The notes beneath the pieces were generated by a model, which saw nothing but the letters and a program-made list of their open reading frames with translations, ran no database searches and was not told the origin of the DNA. This document shows positions 63,595-64,000 of a stretch of DNA of 64,000 nt, piece after piece. The translations under genes and the position numbers were made by a program. The stretch lies in NCBI RefSeq assembly GCF_014279835.1, contig NZ_CP047942.1, forward strand, positions 1 to 64,000, read 5' to 3'. The stretch's first letter is position 1. Each line of letters starts with the position of its first letter. The stretch comes from Synechococcus sp. MVIR-18-1. GTDB taxonomy: Bacteria; Cyanobacteriota; Cyanobacteriia; PCC-6307; Cyanobiaceae.

Positions 63595-64000
63595 TTGATT
63601 TCCGCCGCGCCATTCCCCAACCGTCCACTCACCGTTGCAGTGTTGGGTGCCAGTGGTGCCGTTGGTCAAGAGCTTCTCCAGCTTCTTGAGGAACGCAATT
63701 TTCCAGTTGCTGAACTGCGCCTTTTGGCGTCCACTCGCTCTGCTGGGAGTCGCTGTTCATGGAAGGGGCAGGATCTCGTGGTTCAAGAGACCACAGCCAA
63801 AGCCTTCCAGGGGGTTGATTTGGTGCTCGCTTCGGCAGGCGGCTCGGTGTCCAAGGCTTGGCGCGAGGCGATCGTGGCGTCGGGAGCCGTGATGGTGGAC
63901 AACTCCAGCGCCTTCCGGATGGAAGACGGCGTGCCTCTTGTGGTTCCCGAGGTGAATCCAAATGCTGCGCAGCAGCATCAAGGCGTGATCGCGAATCCCA
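63595..64000 (+). CDS. asd: Aspartate-semialdehyde dehydrogenase (partial, runs off window)
   Basis: The enzyme at the branch to lysine, threonine, methionine and peptidoglycan precursors. The visible 135 residues begin with a TTG (63595) and ISAAPFPNRPLTVAVLGASG; the dinucleotide loop GASGAVGQELLQLLEE, the phosphate-binding LLASTRSAGS and DLVLASAGGSVSKAW, with SSAFRMEDGVPLVVPEVN are all standard ASADH features; the catalytic Cys lies beyond the window. The gene continues to the right past 64000. Confidence 0.95.
   Translation, partial: MISAAPFPNRPLTVAVLGASGAVGQELLQLLEERNFPVAELRLLASTRSAGSRCSWKGQDLVVQETTAKAFQGVDLVLASAGGSVSKAWREAIVASGAVMVDNSSAFRMEDGVPLVVPEVNPNAAQQHQGVIANP

Noticed and set aside
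1-64000. Prophage, insertion sequence or CRISPR
   Set aside because: No transposase, integrase, phage structural protein, direct-repeat array or cas gene was seen on either strand.

Overview
The window reads as a stretch of chromosome from a marine picocyanobacterium, most likely Synechococcus (subcluster 5.1 type). This is inferred from the gene content and order: dnaN at the left edge followed by a PRC-barrel gene, purL and purF; a Calvin-cycle-type GAPDH; the sulfolipid pair sqdB/sqdX; a Psb34-like photosystem II small protein; a Ycf37-like TPR protein; and several small genes of the kind found only in picocyanobacteria. Coding density is very high, no gene-free gap exceeds about 300 bases, and convergent neighbours often overlap at their 3' ends. 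I saw no prophage, insertion sequence, CRISPR array or rRNA. One tRNA gene, tRNA-Gly(CCC), is present.

Layout. 1-6 kb: dnaN, a PRC-barrel protein, purL, purF (+). 6-10.4 kb: a GyrA/ParC-type subunit, a TPR protein and queG (-). 10.5-17.7 kb: an HpsJ-like membrane protein, a DUF502 protein, nusB, ftsY, a SpoIIE-type phosphatase, argH and a glycine-rich RRM protein (+). 17.7-20.6 kb: dus (-), exported msrB and a flavoprotein (+). 20.5-24.7 kb: type IV pilus motor genes pilB-pilT-pilC (-), divergent from grpE-dnaJ-tusA-like-rsgA (+, to 27.8 kb). 27.8-30.5 kb: ebfC, murB, murC (-). 30.7-36 kb: gap2 with promoter and terminator, thiL, a CYP38-like cyclophilin, efp-accB, pdxA. 36-41.8 kb: an SDR-like protein, an HNH nuclease divergent from a SNF2 helicase, and a run of small uncharacterised genes. 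41.8-46 kb: tRNA-Gly, a photorespiratory-type aminotransferase, cbiD, guaA. 46-51.4 kb: two unknown genes, a class B PBP2, sqdX, sqdB, psb34. 51.5-54.2 kb: thiG, an unknown gene, a Ycf37-like gene, rplT, rpmI. 54.3-57.3 kb: a SpoIID-domain protein and a processive-type glycosyltransferase. 57.3-63.4 kb: tig-clpP-clpX-LRAT-like-dnaX (-). The window ends inside asd (+).

Together this is a housekeeping region: replication (dnaN, dnaX), purine synthesis (purL, purF, guaA), protein quality control (grpE, dnaJ, tig, clpP, clpX, msrB), cell wall (murB, murC, PBP2, SpoIID-like), cofactors (thiL, thiG, pdxA, cbiD, accB) and photosynthesis-linked functions (gap2, psb34, Ycf37-like, CYP38-like, SQDG synthesis). 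The points most worth a second look are: a SNF2 helicase with a HARP-like N-terminus beside an HNH nuclease; an LRAT-type protein inside the tig-clpP-clpX-dnaX run; cbiD, whose conserved N-terminus lies upstream of any ordinary start codon; psb34, easily missed because it is only 55 codons; a PilB with an extra C-terminal zinc ribbon; and a possible origin-proximal element before dnaN.
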